Below, one piece after another: positions 15,001-15,245 of a DNA stretch of 15,245 nucleotides. This DNA is from Burkholderiales bacterium RIFCSPHIGHO2_12_FULL_61_11 (GTDB lineage: Bacteria; Pseudomonadota; Gammaproteobacteria; Burkholderiales; Burkholderiaceae_C). A program made the position numbers and the translations under genes. The notes beneath the pieces are model-generated. The model had not been told where the DNA came from. It searched no databases and worked only from the letters and a program-made list of their open reading frames with translations. Within the stretch, counting starts at the first letter, position 1. The number at the start of each line of letters is the position of its first letter. The stretch lies in assembly GCA_001770785.1 (NCBI GenBank), contig MERZ01000340.1, forward strand, positions 1 to 15,245. Reading direction: 5' to 3'.

Positions 15001-15245
15001 GTCCGAACACATCCGGCTGGTGGCGGCGTTTGACCATCGCCACATCTTCATTGACCCCACGCCCGACATGGCGCGCGCGCTGGTCGAGCGGCAACGCCTG
15101 TTTAAACTGCCGCGATCGAGCTGGGATGACTTCGACAAGGGCCTGATTTCCACAGGGGGCGGCGTTTATTCACGCAGCGCCAAGTCGATCACCCTGAGCC
15201 CCGAGGCGCGTTCCTTGCTGGGCATCGCTACCCAAGAGCTGAGCC
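12050..15245 (+). CDS. NAD-specific glutamate dehydrogenase, large type (3' end outside window)
   Basis: Large bacterial NAD-GDH oxidatively deaminates glutamate to 2-oxoglutarate and ammonia, usually in the catabolic direction. The frame is open from 12050 to the window end: 1065 codons of a family of about 1600 residues. The N-terminal third carries the long regulatory region (VQIVHDNMPFLVDSVTMAIN, then HWLEDRHFTFLGARDYDL). The catalytic part begins near residue 780 with SPRMEGLHLRNGKVARGGI and RWSDRPEDFRTE. It continues with VIVPVGSKGGFV (K835), KGAIVPPTNVVRHD, and the dinucleotide-fold segment VVGIGDMSGDVFGNG at about 966-980. ATG 12050 was chosen because only weak GGAAA precedes it but the DNA upstream is AT-rich and leader-like. 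An in-frame ATG at 11969 would add 27 residues. The gene is divergent from the aminotransferase. No frameshift was found across the visible part. Confidence 0.95.
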   Translation, partial: MTSSPLAELLSYTQLHAGPAANRQTGFVSAYFENADPDEIAARNPATLYAIANAHWRLLDTPRAVQSANVRVFNPTLAEDGFVSEHTVVQIVHDNMPFLVDSVTMAINRSNRTVHWIIHPLICVARDAQGKIASIQNVATANAAGQKDSIESLILVECDRIVAGAERQALADELNRVLGDVRNAVHDWGAMQKRVEAVAAASEKSPLTPANQQEGIDFLHWLEDRHFTFLGARDYDLKRDGDAVSLVARPDTGLGILRGAVQTAETRLPPEAVERIDSDELVLVTKAMTRATVHRPAWLDYLAVKRFDQAGQVVGEARFLGLYTSTAYSAPVSEIPQVRRRAADVLINAGAIPDSHAAKTLQSILEAYPRDELFQIDTATLTEHAIGILRLQERQRTRLFLRRDPFGRYTSVQVFVPRDRYNTELRVKIGNELMAALDGQSLEFTPMLTDSPMARIHYLVRAKAHAPKNINLPALEARVAKLARRWEDDCTAELLHAHGEGQGLALAQRFANAFPVAYREDFSALVGAEDANLLADLSNTSPLAVKLYRPLDAAAGNLRFKIYNTSKVALSDSLPVLERMGARVLDEQSYPIGNKGAALWIHDLGLQLPATIELSAVKDRFETLFAQAWRAEVESDDLNKLVLCTTLDARAIAVLRAYTRYFKQLGFAYSQSYIEATLNKNAAIAQEISDLFTVRFSTAHVGDRDGAQEQLAQQIETHLDDVASLDEDRILRQFFATVQATLRTNLWQTTASGERKPYLSFKLNPHAVPGVPEPKPLFEIWVYSPRMEGLHLRNGKVARGGIRWSDRPEDFRTEILGLVKAQQVKNTVIVPVGSKGGFVLKNPPPATDREAWMAEGVACYKLLLCGLLDLTDNIVKGAIVPPTNVVRHDVDDPYLVVAADKGTAAFSDIANSVSADYGFWLGDAFASGGSVGYDHKKMGITARGAWESVKRHFRALSINIQTTPFTVVGIGDMSGDVFGNGMLLSEHIRLVAAFDHRHIFIDPTPDMARALVERQRLFKLPRSSWDDFDKGLISTGGGVYSRSAKSITLSPEARSLLGIATQELS

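Noticed and set aside
1..15245. tRNA, rRNA or known riboswitch
   Set aside because: No cloverleaf with a GTTCRANNC-type T-loop, no rRNA landmark and no recognised riboswitch core was seen in the gaps. A covariance-model scan was not possible.

Overview
The window is a gene-dense, high-GC stretch of chromosome from a betaproteobacterium. It most likely comes from the order Burkholderiales, family Comamonadaceae (Polaromonas/Rhodoferax/Variovorax-like). That placement is an inference from remembered protein families (a GdhB-type large NAD-glutamate dehydrogenase, a SUI1/YciH protein followed by a DUF3820 protein, mfd next to serB) and from a dispersed repeat core of the AGCTATCA type that I associate with that family. 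No search was run.

Layout, left to right. (1) 1-3202: the 3' nine-tenths of mfd, the transcription-repair coupling factor. (2) 3203-4962: a small accessory island between mfd and serB. It holds a complete vapBC toxin-antitoxin pair (ATGA overlap) and a 289-codon open frame that joins the N-terminus of a type III Mod methyltransferase to the C-terminal nuclease domain of a type III Res subunit. Direct repeats of about 69 bp, 84% identical, bracket that chimera. (3) 4963-5673: serB, phosphoserine phosphatase. (4) 5705-6414: a second disturbed patch with a small HNH endonuclease gene on the minus strand and the broken C-terminal half of an amino-acid ABC transporter ATPase, followed by another partial copy of the repeat. 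(5) 6461-7703, minus strand: a probable three-gene operon running FHA-domain protein, YciH/SUI1, DUF3820. (6) 7909-8705: a possible 22-codon leader overlapping an exported single-cysteine MsrA. (7) 8813-10551: aroG (DAHP synthase) followed 8 bp later by a Nudix hydrolase of the CoA-pyrophosphatase type. (8) 10644-11840, minus strand: a fold-type I PLP aminotransferase, convergent with the Nudix gene. The gap between them holds a perfect 18-bp palindrome. (9) 12050-15245: the first 1065 codons of NAD-specific glutamate dehydrogenase, running off the right edge and divergent from the aminotransferase.

The core genes are housekeeping: repair, serine and aromatic amino-acid synthesis, glutamate/transamination metabolism and methionine-sulfoxide repair. 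The parts that depart from the ordinary are the two disturbed patches either side of serB. Both carry defence or mobile-element-type genes (VapBC, type III R-M remains, HNH nuclease), and related copies of the repeat lie beside both. The strongest single observation is the in-frame Mod-Res chimera inside direct repeats. It is most simply explained as a deletion scar of a type III restriction-modification locus, but it has stayed open end to end and keeps both the DPPY and the PD-ExK residues.
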